From Desmonostoc muscorum LEGE 12446 (lineage in GTDB: Bacteria > Cyanobacteriota > Cyanobacteriia > Cyanobacteriales > Nostocaceae), in assembly GCF_015207005.2 (NCBI RefSeq), contig NZ_JADEXS020000001.1, forward strand, positions 3,100,001 to 3,164,000: a stretch of DNA of 64,000 bases, written 5' to 3'. Position numbers and translations under genes: made by a program. Under the pieces are notes generated by a model that had not been told where the DNA came from, searched no databases, and saw nothing but the letters and a program-made list of their open reading frames with translations. Within the stretch, counting starts at the first letter, position 1, and every line of letters starts with the position of its first letter. Positions 55,401 through 62,996 of this stretch are shown here, in pieces.

Positions 55401-56068
55401 TGTCTCCGTGTCCCCGTGTCCCCGTGTCCCCGTGTCTCCCTGTCTGCATGTCCTTTTTCTTCCAGAGGCTTTTGATAGATAAATCCTTTATCTGCCAACT
55501 GTTCATCTTGGAAGGGACGCAACAGACAGACATCCACCTCCAACATCTGACCCACTGAATCTACAATTGCCTGCAAAATTTGCCGATAGTCTAATGCACT
55601 GCGAATCGTATTTGTGACCGTATTCAGCAGCGATTCTCGCCGGAGTGTACGGGTAAGTTCCCGCGTGCGGGCTTTGAGGACATTGTGGGTATCTAAAGCT
55701 TGGCGTACAACTCCTTTAAGTTCCTCTGCTTCCCACGGTTTGGTGACATATTTGAAAACCTTACCAGCGTTGATGGCTTCTACCAAGTCTTCGACATCGG
55801 TGTAGCCGGTTAAAATAATCCGGATAATATCTGGGTATTGAGTTGCTGTCAGGCTCAAAAATTCTGTACCGCTCATCATCGGCATCCGCTGGTCGGAGAT
55901 GATCACTGCGACCTCTCCCTCTTGAGCCAGCAAATCGAGTGCCGCAGGACCAGAGGTTGCTCTTAGCACCTTATAGTCCCGATAGAAAGTGCGGTAGAGC
56001 AAGTCAAGGTTGTCTGGTTCATCATCGACAACCAAAATTTTAGGCTTACTGTTTGCTTGGGATTTCAT
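52499..56068 (-). CDS. cyaC: CyaC-type adenylate cyclase with two-component sensor domains
   Basis: A 1189-residue signalling protein. Order: receiver (about 8-130, phospho-acceptor D59), GAF (about 165-355), GAF (about 375-540), histidine kinase (H561 in NISHEFRTPITL, ATPase motifs NLLSNAMKFTPEGG and GSGLGLALVKELV), second receiver (about 825-945, D881 in LTDLMMP) and a class III cyclase (about 985-1180) with metal aspartates in FSDIVGFT (D1003) and GDAILALYG. This matches CyaC of Anabaena/Spirulina, which makes cAMP in response to light signals through phosphorelay. That protein is about 1,150 residues as I recall; the excess here matches an insert near residues 206-245 encoded by repeat DNA. 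Soluble, transcribed alone. Confidence 0.88.
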   Translation of the reverse strand: MKSQANSKPKILVVDDEPDNLDLLYRTFYRDYKVLRATSGPAALDLLAQEGEVAVIISDQRMPMMSGTEFLSLTATQYPDIIRIILTGYTDVEDLVEAINAGKVFKYVTKPWEAEELKGVVRQALDTHNVLKARTRELTRTLRRESLLNTVTNTIRSALDYRQILQAIVDSVGQMLEVDVCLLRPFQDEQLADKGFIYQKPLEEKGHADRETRGHGDTGTRRHEDTEISFSLAPPSPPLPIPPSSLLAHTVWETREVQVIHDVIDDERIHGSTPELRQREEAFAAANICSSLVVPLICQQELMAVLALHQCSLPRFWGDDEVQLVLMVADQAALALSQAYAYEQVRALAKRESLINTITSAIRSSLDPEDIFAAITQQLGQALQVDGCVLSLWTEEDEFVQSVGLYNSFQHPENFRMPLTEQNISKNNHVLTQKLPYSQTSIQENPILQEILHTHEPVVIGNVNHSPREIKGFDLSLKMPVRSLMVVPLLADGKCIGSITLCESNKTRQWMSYDIDLAKAVAAQAAIAVQQSRLYEKTRQQAERLLELDKQKTEFFQNISHEFRTPITLIQGPLESAVAAGEGLSYSQSAIALRNSRRLLRLVNQLLDLQRLDAGRMQPSFRPCDLVEFVSQIVESFRPYCEKKGLHLTTQLDESSTVYLDMEKFDKVLYNLLSNAMKFTPEGGTINVRLISENYRCILEVQDTGIGIVKEQIPHLFERFRQAEGSANRSYEGSGLGLALVKELVELHGGQVSVESVYGEGTIFRLWLVTGTAHLPTQQVLETPVELNTSRASVELADLELLDQTADNIEDITKNLSPTFDTQESLVVTGHSILVVDDNPDLRTYVSDILRRNGYQVQTSRNGYEGYRIAKEITPSLILTDLMMPLVSGLEMIQMIRSEEKLKGIPIILLTAKVDEETRIEGTEHGADAYLAKPFNDRELLAEVRNLLALKENERRILELNTYLTESVLKRFLPAVLVQKAAAGDLALDLRPEPRLITVLFSDIVGFTQLANTLRSRRVAELLNEYLEAMTKVVFANGGTVDKFMGDAILALYGAPEELTPNEQVRRAINTARGMHRSLEQLNQRWREQGVFDGDRQTGVQFRCGIHQGTAVVGMFGSAERADYTAIGPSVNIAARLQSAAVPGTILVSAAVADYLQEEEITKGSPLELKGVDETVLTFAVTPEVMVNR
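55388..55451. repeat. Octamer repeat CCCCGTGT, eight copies, inside cyaC
   Basis: Eight 8-base units (CTCCGTGT, CTTCGTGT, CTCCGTGT, three CCCCGTGT, CTCCCTGT, CTGCATGT). In the minus-strand frame they encode an Arg/Gly/Thr/His/Asp-rich segment within the first GAF domain. The adjoining 55330-55380 adds a Pro/Ser-rich stretch from CTCC-type repeats. Confidence 0.92.
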
Positions 56069-57189
56069 GCACCGCTTTCCTGCTGCAACGGCAGTCGGAT
56101 AAAGAATAATCTGATCGGGTAAGGATTTTTTTGAGTCAGGTAAGAGCAGAGCATTTCGACCAATAAGGCTGTTTGGCTACATGACTGCTGAGTGTAGGAG
56201 CGTTTACTCACAGTGATTTATCTCAATGGCTGATATCGATTACCGTTTGCTCTAGTACAGAGTAATTGATTTCATAGTCTGTTTTAGTGTTACAGAGTCT
56301 ATACTTGCTTGCCAAATCTTCTTTCACCTCCAGTGAGCAATCTCTGATACTACATACAGCACTCATAGCTAGCTGAAAAATCCAGATGAAGCTGCATATT
56401 AAGTTTTCCCCTCGCAGCAGTTGTACTAACACTTGCAGGTAAATTTTATTTATGGTAGTCATGGTAGAGCCAATAATATTAAAACAATAAAATTTAAAGC
56501 CAAAGTATACTATTAGACAAATGCCTCTTTCCAATTTAGCAATCAGAACTATCATTAAGACAAGTGGTGGTGGTTAAAAAAGTGGGAATTAGCGATTGCC
56601 AACAAGCAGAGGAGCAGACGGGTATTGGCTACTGGCTACTGGGGAAAGAACACACGGGGACACTCTGACATCCAGAGAAGCCTGACATGAGACTTCCTGA
56701 GATCAGAATTTCTCTTAAGGAAGACGCTCTTGCTAGCAAGATCCCGAAAGGTACGGAAGACACGGAGATAATATTTCATCATTTCTTTGCGTCTTCTTCA
56801 TCTCCCCCAATCCCCAATCTCCAATCCCCAGTTTGTACTTAACTAAAAATTTTTTAGCTGCTGCTTACAGACAAGTTATGCTGTTTCTCTGCCCATTCAC
56901 ACAATCCCCTAGAATTTTACAGATGGCTTTGCGATTGACAGACTAATCTCCTCCCCACCAAAATCAGGAATCTACCTGAATCCATTGAACTTAAAATTAT
57001 AAATTTACAAAACTCTAACTCTTAAGACGCTTTAAACAATGCAGGTTATAAAACCTTAATCAAGTTTTACACTTTGTTTCATCCATAACCAAAAACGAAT
57101 TAGCAGCCTCAAGTTAATTCAAATTCCTGGGCAAGTTTTAAGTCTTTATTGACTTTAAATAGTGCTTTAGGACTTTTGATAAAATTTCC
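56069..57189. other. Long intergenic region upstream of cyaC
   Basis: 1121 bases between divergent genes. About 56590-56830 contains degenerate repeat material (GGGTATTGGCTACTGGCTACTGG, ACACGGGGACAC, CCCCAATCCCCAATCTCC). The rest is AT-rich. One weak possible small gene is listed separately. Confidence 0.5.
56223..56462 (-). CDS. Possible small protein, weak evidence
   Basis: A 79-codon frame from the ATG at 56462, reading MTTINKIYLQVLVQLLRGEN and ending TDYEINYSVLEQTVIDISH. Composition is protein-like, but there is no ribosome-binding site and no family was recognised. The longer frame to 56555 is less likely. It may be chance. Confidence 0.2.
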   Translation of the reverse strand: MTTINKIYLQVLVQLLRGENLICSFIWIFQLAMSAVCSIRDCSLEVKEDLASKYRLCNTKTDYEINYSVLEQTVIDISH

Positions 57190-57822
57190 TTGAATAAAAT
57201 CAATACTAAAATAGCCTTGAAATATCGGTTTTTTCACCCTTACCACCAACAGCCAATCGATCGGGCTTCTTGCCAATTCCAGATTCGTATGGCTACACCT
57301 CCTGATTTACTTGGTGTTGCTCAAGTTATAGCTGAAAGCTTTCACTCTCAAAAAGGTATGTGGGGATGGGCTTTTCCATTGCTACGTCTGGGTATTTACG
57401 AAGACTTAAGACATCGCATCGTATCACCTGCACCTCGTCATGTTTGTTTAGTTGCCCTTGATTATAGTACTGGTGCTGCTAATAACTTAGTAGGAACTGT
57501 CGAACTGGGTGTACGTTACAGCGATTCTTGGAGTCAGGTCGGTTTGGGCTTTCCTTACTTATCTAATTTAGCGGTTCACCCAAATTACCGTAGACATGGT
57601 GTGGCTTCCGAGTTACTGAATAGCTGTGAAAAAATCTCTCAAGAATGGGGATTTAAAGATTTATATCTCCACGTTCTGGAAAATAACCATCAAGCAAGGC
57701 AGCTTTATTTCAAGCTGGGATATCGGGTGCATAAAGTCGAATCGAATTGGAACACTTTTTTCTTCAGACGCTCAAGCCAGATGTTATTGCATAAAAACCT
57801 AAGTGCTGACTTGACTATTTGA
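57190..57822 (+). CDS. GNAT-family N-acetyltransferase
   Basis: Acetyl-CoA-dependent N-acetyltransferase of 210 residues; the acceptor is unknown. The fold begins at FQIRMATPPDLLGVAQVIAESF (residues 30-50). The acetyl-CoA site is YLSNLAVHPNYRRHGVASELL, with the RRHGVA turn near residue 140. The C-terminus has YLHVLENNHQARQLYFKLGYRVH, the usual last strand and helix. The TTG at 57190 is kept as start because the first strand begins upstream of the first ATG (57286); a second TTG at 57211 is also possible. No adjacent gene explains its role. Confidence 0.82.
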   Translation: MNKINTKIALKYRFFHPYHQQPIDRASCQFQIRMATPPDLLGVAQVIAESFHSQKGMWGWAFPLLRLGIYEDLRHRIVSPAPRHVCLVALDYSTGAANNLVGTVELGVRYSDSWSQVGLGFPYLSNLAVHPNYRRHGVASELLNSCEKISQEWGFKDLYLHVLENNHQARQLYFKLGYRVHKVESNWNTFFFRRSSQMLLHKNLSADLTI

Positions 57823-58489
57823 ATTTTCTTTGAGTGTCTGTAAATTTTAATATTGCGATCGCTGTGAATAAAATCTTTTAGTGATACCAGCAATTAAAGA
57901 TAAATTCACTCCCTTAAAATGGATGAAAGCCAGCTAAATACTGATACAGCGTATTTTAAGTTAATAAAGTACACAAACTAGGTCTCAAAGCCAGGTATTA
58001 AGCCTGTTTTGCTCCTGAATTATTAGACAAAAACTTCTGAAGCTAATATACAGCTTTTGGTAATTCTTTTAAAGAGATTTTTTAGAGTTTTATCTAAATT
58101 ACTATTCTTAATTTTAAGAAAACTACAATGTTGTAAAATTATATTTACAACATTGAAAAATTACATTTTGTGTTTTTGTTTTAATTAATATTTTAATTTT
58201 TTTATTAATAGATATGCATATTAGTATAATAGAGATGAGCATAGGCTTTCCACTAGCAAATTATCAACTCCTCATAATAACTTTGTAAATAAGATATTCA
58301 TCTTTATAAAAACTTTAAAAAATACTATTATAATTTGGAGACAAATCTACTTGTATCCCATAAAATATAATAACTAAATCTACTGAACACTGCCTATTTA
58401 TTCCTATCTTTGTTAAATTGACCGCCAGACTGTTGATAATAAAAGAATTGAAAAATCTCATTTGACATAACAGCTAGTTCCTTATTGAA
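57823..58489. other. AT-rich intergenic region
   Basis: 667 bases, very AT-rich, especially 58040-58350. I saw no gene, tandem array or clear terminator. AATTACAACATT-type short repeats around 58125-58155 (ACAATGTTGTAAAATTATATTTACAACATTG) can pair into a hairpin. Confidence 0.5.
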
Positions 58490-59083
58490 GTGCATACTAC
58501 TACCAAATTCATTGAAAGTTTAAAAAACATGGATAGCGAACAGCATCGCCGCTATCAGCCCACTATGCTATCAACCTATTACCCTGAAACTAGTTTTCTT
58601 GACTATATTGTCATGCCAGATGGAACTGAGCAATCGCAAGGCTCGGATATCCTTACACGTTTACATAGTGGAGAAGTTTTCATCGTCAATAGTCGCAGGC
58701 GAAACGGATTAATACTGTTTAAACGTTACCATGCAGAGTTTGCTGGGCCTGGGGCTGCGGTGGGTGGAGACTACGATTTTGATTGCCAAGGGGCACTGCC
58801 GATAGGTAATCTGTCTTTATTAACTCCGGAATCTAATGAAGAACGTCAGAAGGCGTACTTGATTAGGCGACAGTGGATTCGATTGATCAAACAAATTACA
58901 GAAAATCCAGTGCCTGGGCAGCGAGTTCAAAAAATTCTCGATCAATTTGAACAATACTTTCCACCGGAAATAGTCGCTCTTTTACCGGATGTAGCTTTTG
59001 CTCTTTTAGTGGGTGTGCTGCCGCAAACAGTGGGAATGGTACGCCGTTTGGGCAGTGAATTGGACAGTAAGTTTAATTACTGA
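58490..59083 (+). CDS. Conserved hypothetical protein
   Basis: A 197-residue soluble protein with GTG start at 58490. The next in-frame ATG is 13 codons later (MDSEQHRRYQPTML), and either could be used. The central part is IVMPDGTEQSQGSDILTRLHSGEVFIVNSRRRNGLILFKRYHAEF with GPGAAVGGDYDFDCQGALPIG. The second half is helical (RRQWIRLIKQITENPVPG, LPDVAFALLVGVLPQTVGM). I do not recognise the family. The orderly sequence and composition make it a real gene. It is convergent with hisC, nine bases away. Confidence 0.7.
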   Translation: MHTTTKFIESLKNMDSEQHRRYQPTMLSTYYPETSFLDYIVMPDGTEQSQGSDILTRLHSGEVFIVNSRRRNGLILFKRYHAEFAGPGAAVGGDYDFDCQGALPIGNLSLLTPESNEERQKAYLIRRQWIRLIKQITENPVPGQRVQKILDQFEQYFPPEIVALLPDVAFALLVGVLPQTVGMVRRLGSELDSKFNY

Positions 59084-59091
59084 GTTAATTC

Positions 59092-60240
59092 CTAAGATTC
59101 CAAATTGGCCAAAGCAGTTTGTACTCGATTAATAGTGCGGGCGTTTTCGTCGCTCGTTCCTACAGTAATTCGCAATCCGCCGCTAATATGTCGTACAAGA
59201 GTGCCGAGTGTTCTGAGTTGGTGATGCAAACTTTTTAAAGTGGTGTCCTGTGAGTCTGAACCATTTGGTTTAAGACGTAGGTAAATAAAATTCGCAGCAC
59301 TTACTGCGATTTCTAGTTCTGGTTCCTGGGATAAAGCTTCAATGAGTTTGGCTCGTTCACTCAAAATTTGGGGAATTGACTCAAGTAGGAGTTTACGGTT
59401 TTGTAAAGCAATCAAGGCTGCTGCTATGGAAAAACTGGGAAGATTGTAGGGTAAGCGGATTTTTTCTAAAATAGCGATCGCTTCTTTCTGAGCAACGCAA
59501 TAGCCAACGCGAAGAGACGCCAATCGAAAAGCTTTAGAAAAAGTGCGTAAAATCACCCAATTAGGGTGATGTGGTAATTCACCCACTAGACTAGTTTGGC
59601 TAAATTCAAAGTAAGCTTCATCAATCACTACCAAAATATGCTGTGGCAAACTTTTTAACCATAGCAACTCTGCCGCAGTTAAGCTATTGGCAGTTGGCGA
59701 ATTGGGATGCACTACGAAAACTACCCGAATGGGAGGATTTTGAGTTTGTTCGATGGCAGATTGTGCAGCTTTTAAGTCAATTTCAAAATTGATTGCATTT
59801 CTACCCACCGCCACTACAGGAATGCCCAAAGTTTGTGCCAAAATTCCGTACATTGAGAAAGTGGGGTTGGCAACGAGAATTGAACCTTCTCCCCCTAGAC
59901 AAGTGGCGATTAATAAAGAACGGATTAGTTCATCTGAACCATTGCCCACAGAAATGTTAGTAGCAGTAAATAAAGATGATGGAAGGTGAGCTGACTCATT
60001 AACATACTCGGCGATCGCATTCTTGAGTGTTTCATGTCCGCCATCAGGATAACGATTTGTTTCAATTACTTGCTGATATGTCCAGGCTAACTTTTCTTTT
60101 AACTGAGGTGGTAAATCATCAGGGCTTTCATTTGTATCGAGGCGATCAAACTGTGTCGGGACAGATGCGCCTGTATCACTACTGGGGTGGGGTTTGTAGG
60201 CGGTAAATTGTGCTAAATCTGGTCGGATGAAGGGAAGCAT
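59092..60240 (-). CDS. hisC: Histidinol-phosphate aminotransferase
   Basis: PLP-dependent class I/II aminotransferase converting imidazole-acetol phosphate and glutamate to histidinol phosphate in histidine synthesis. The 382 residues include [49 protein letters not shown] and the PLP-lysine segment [16 protein letters not shown] with K236. The C-terminus has FIYLRLKP and [17 protein letters not shown]. It resembles the longer HisC found beside cobalamin genes too, but the sequence is typical of cyanobacterial HisC. A MITE-like element lies upstream. Confidence 0.92.
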   Translation of the reverse strand: MLPFIRPDLAQFTAYKPHPSSDTGASVPTQFDRLDTNESPDDLPPQLKEKLAWTYQQVIETNRYPDGGHETLKNAIAEYVNESAHLPSSLFTATNISVGNGSDELIRSLLIATCLGGEGSILVANPTFSMYGILAQTLGIPVVAVGRNAINFEIDLKAAQSAIEQTQNPPIRVVFVVHPNSPTANSLTAAELLWLKSLPQHILVVIDEAYFEFSQTSLVGELPHHPNWVILRTFSKAFRLASLRVGYCVAQKEAIAILEKIRLPYNLPSFSIAAALIALQNRKLLLESIPQILSERAKLIEALSQEPELEIAVSAANFIYLRLKPNGSDSQDTTLKSLHHQLRTLGTLVRHISGGLRITVGTSDENARTINRVQTALANLES

Positions 60241-60283
60241 ATCGATTTTAGATTTTGGATTTTAGATTTTGGATTTTAAATCA
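60241..60283. repeat. GATTTTGGATTTTA repeats at the hisC start
   Basis: Three to four 7-base units of TTTTAGA/TTTTGGA immediately upstream of the hisC start codon, a position where they could affect translation. Confidence 0.75.
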
Positions 60284-60332
60284 ATACCGTTCACAAAAAT
60301 CTTAATTTCACCCAATCATTTTTGACGATGAC

Positions 60333-60508
60333 AGGACTAGCCCTTTCAAGGTGGGTAAAAATTTTGTTCAAAAAATTCCTCTTTAACCTCTTACCTCTGT
60401 GTCCTCTGCGTCTTTGTGGTTAGATAAATTACTTTTAAACAGCAGAGGCACAGAGAACACAGAGAAAAAAAAAGAGATTTTTCAAGTCACCTTGAAAGGG
60501 CTAGTCCT
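60333..60508. mobile_element. 176-bp MITE-like element
   Basis: Perfect 21-base terminal inverted repeats, starting AGGACTAGCC at 60333-60353 and ending GGCTAGTCCT at 60488-60508. The inside contains a second imperfect inverted pair (CTCTGTGTCCTCTGCG with CAGAGAACACAGAG). GATGA occurs one base outside each end and may be a short target duplication. No coding capacity. Confidence 0.7.
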
Positions 60509-60599
60509 AGATGAGTGAATATAGCGTTTTTGGATCTACGAATTAAGTAGTACTTACTGAAAAATATTAGGTTAGGTGTAAGTTTAATATTTTACAACT

Positions 60600-61241
60600 T
60601 CAAGGTAACTGGCAGAAGAGGCAAATTGCTTGCCAAATTTCTTCCATAACATTACCCAAGGCGTGGTCGCTGTCTAGTTCGACTAACTCCACCCAAGGAC
60701 GCGATAGCTGAAAGTCACGACTTGCTTCTATAGGGATAACTTCATCGTTTTTTCCATGCAAAATTAGCGTGGGGATGGGACGTTGCAAAAGCTTCTCTTG
60801 GTATCGAGCGGCATCTGTGACAAAATCATAACTTAAGGGAAGCGATCGCCCTTCCCCATAGTGGTACACCATGAGATATTTTTCTTGCTGCCAACGGTGT
60901 ATTTCCTCATCTGTTAATTTCACTAACCAATGGGATAAAAACCCAAAAGCTGGCGCTAGCAAGACTAAACGTTGTATTTGTAAATGTTGCTGTGCTAGGT
61001 GGGCGGCAGTCAAACTACCCAAACTTGAGCCGATAAGCGTTACTGGTGTAGAATCTTTCGGAAGTTCTGCTGCAACTTGAGCGATTTGACGGGTGATTGT
61101 CAAGTGGGAAAAATCCCCAGCGTTCAAATCGGGAATTTTCAGTTCTGTGTGAATTTCGGTAAAGCGATCGCCTATGTACTGTGCTTTGGCAGATTTGGGA
61201 CTGGAAGCAAAACCGTGTAAGTAAATATACTGTGTAGGCAT
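60600..61241 (-). CDS. YqiA/YcfP-type alpha/beta-hydrolase esterase
   Basis: A small serine esterase, 213 residues from the ATG at 61241. Motifs: YIYLHGFASSPKSAKAQYI at the N-terminus, nucleophile elbow IGSSLGSLTAA near residue 80, and the late LILHGKNDEVIPIEASRDF with aspartate, followed by LDSDHALGNVMEEIW with the catalytic histidine. The frame continues to an ATG at 61274, but those 11 codons coincide with a dispersed GTCCTTAGTCATT repeat, so the later start is preferred. Substrate unknown. It lies downstream of gor on the same strand. Confidence 0.88.
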   Translation of the reverse strand: MPTQYIYLHGFASSPKSAKAQYIGDRFTEIHTELKIPDLNAGDFSHLTITRQIAQVAAELPKDSTPVTLIGSSLGSLTAAHLAQQHLQIQRLVLLAPAFGFLSHWLVKLTDEEIHRWQQEKYLMVYHYGEGRSLPLSYDFVTDAARYQEKLLQRPIPTLILHGKNDEVIPIEASRDFQLSRPWVELVELDSDHALGNVMEEIWQAICLFCQLP

Positions 61242-61311
61242 CGGAGTTTTCCCATTGGGGTCGTCCTTAGTCATTGGTCATTTACCAAAGACAAAGGACT
61301 AATGACCTAAG

Positions 61312-62691
61312 TTATCGCATTGTGACAAATTCTTCAGCTACCGAGGGATGTATGGCAACAGTAGCGTCAAAGTCTTTTTTGGTTGCGCCCATGTTGACAG
61401 CGATCGCTACACCTTGAATGATTTCAGCTGCATGTTCACCCACCATGTGAGCGCCTAGCACTTTATCGGTGTTAGTATCAATTACTAATTTCATCATTGT
61501 CTTCTCTTGCTTACCAGTCAAACTGTGGTACATAGAGCGGAAGCGAGCGCGATAAATTTTTACGGCCTCGTCGCCGAGTTTCTCCCTAGCTTCGGCTTCT
61601 GTCCAGCCTACTGTTGAGGCTTCTGGGGTAGAAAATACGGCTGTGGGCACATTTTGATAATTGAAGGCTCGGCGATTATTGCCGAATTCGCTATCAGCAA
61701 AGGCACGACCTTCACCAACTGCTACGGGAGTTAAATTAATTCGGTCGGTGACATCACCAACAGCAAAGATATTCGCTTGACTGGTTTGACTATATTCATT
61801 GACTGCGATCGCATTTGTGCTGGTGTATCCTGGTCCTTCTATAGAACTGGGGACAAAATTAACCCCAGCATTTTCTAAACCTAGTCCATCTACATTTGGA
61901 GTCCGACCAGTGGCTATTAAAAACACATCAGCAATTACTGGTTCTTGATTTTCTCCTGATAAAGTCAGTTTCACCCCTTCTGGCACGCGTTCAACTCTTT
62001 CTACCACATTATTATTAATTACCTGAATTCCATGCTGCTTCATACCTTCTTGAATATCTGTGCGGATGTCCTCATCAAACCCCTTCAAAATCTTTTCGCC
62101 TCTGATAATTTGCGTTACTTCAGAACCTAAACCGCGCATAATACAGGCGAATTCTGTGCCAATATAACCAGCGCCAATAATGGCAATGTGTTTTGGTTGT
62201 TCTTTGAGATGAAAGATTTCGTTAGAGGTGATACCATATTCCATTCCTGGTAAATCTGGTTTCATAGGACGCCCACCAACAGCAATTAAAATTTTGTCTG
62301 CTGTAATTTTGCGTCCATCAAGTTCTACTGTGTGAGGATCTACCAATGCGGCGCGACCGGGAATTAGTTCTACTCCGGCTTTTTCTAAAAAGCTGATATG
62401 TACTTGCGACAGTCGGCGAACTTCTTTATCTATAGATGTAATGAAATGTTCCCAGTTCAATTCTGCATTACCCACTTTCCAGCCATAGCCTGCGGCGTCA
62501 GTGAAGAGTGCAGGAAAGTGAGAGCCATAAACCATGAGTTTTTTAGGAACACAACCGCGAATGACACAAGTTCCGCCAACTAAATCATATTCGGCGATCG
62601 CCACTTTTGCCCCGTAGCTAGCCGCACGCTTAGAAGCTGCCAAGCCTCCAGAACCCGCACCAATTACAAACAAGTCGTAATCAAAAGTCAT
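61312..62691 (-). CDS. gor: Glutathione-disulfide reductase
   Basis: FAD- and NADPH-dependent reduction of oxidised glutathione; maintains the thiol pool during photosynthetic oxidative stress. The 459 residues start with the FAD motif IGAGSGGLAASKRAASYGAKV, followed by the redox-active cysteines in GGTCVIRGCVPKK (C42, C47). The NADPH domain has IIGAGYIGTEFACIMRGLGS and IIRGEKILKGFD, and ATGRTPNVDGLGLE follows. The dimer interface ends with HMVGEHAAEIIQG and IHPSVAEEFVTMR, carrying the catalytic His-Glu pair. All key residues are present. The esterase gene follows on the same strand. Confidence 0.96.
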   Translation of the reverse strand: MTFDYDLFVIGAGSGGLAASKRAASYGAKVAIAEYDLVGGTCVIRGCVPKKLMVYGSHFPALFTDAAGYGWKVGNAELNWEHFITSIDKEVRRLSQVHISFLEKAGVELIPGRAALVDPHTVELDGRKITADKILIAVGGRPMKPDLPGMEYGITSNEIFHLKEQPKHIAIIGAGYIGTEFACIMRGLGSEVTQIIRGEKILKGFDEDIRTDIQEGMKQHGIQVINNNVVERVERVPEGVKLTLSGENQEPVIADVFLIATGRTPNVDGLGLENAGVNFVPSSIEGPGYTSTNAIAVNEYSQTSQANIFAVGDVTDRINLTPVAVGEGRAFADSEFGNNRRAFNYQNVPTAVFSTPEASTVGWTEAEAREKLGDEAVKIYRARFRSMYHSLTGKQEKTMMKLVIDTNTDKVLGAHMVGEHAAEIIQGVAIAVNMGATKKDFDATVAIHPSVAEEFVTMR

Positions 62692-62996
62692 AAATTTTTA
62701 TATCTCTCTAGCAACAAGTTAGTTCCTGAGAACTTACACACAAAATGTCATTGAACTATATAAGGATATCCGCTATGCCCTGTGTAAGTCTTACCCTTGA
62801 TTTAATCTAGCGTTAGCAGACGCTCTCTGGTCGTAGGGAATATTACTTTTTGCTTTGATAATTGTAGAGGCAGTACTTAATATTTATGATAGTTCTGCCT
62901 CTGGTATCAGGTATAAATCTATGCTCCTATTGCGCTGGAGAAGCTAAATTTACAATATATTGTTGACTTCTGACAGTCCCAGCAAAGAAAGCAGGC
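62692..62996. other. Intergenic region between the FecR-like gene and gor
   Basis: 305 bases with no gene. An 11-of-12 base hairpin pairs AGAGGCAGTACT (62866-62877) with AGTTCTGCCTCT (62891-62902). It lies about 100 bases after the stop of the minus-strand FecR-like gene but has no following run of T on that strand, so terminator function is uncertain. Confidence 0.5.
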
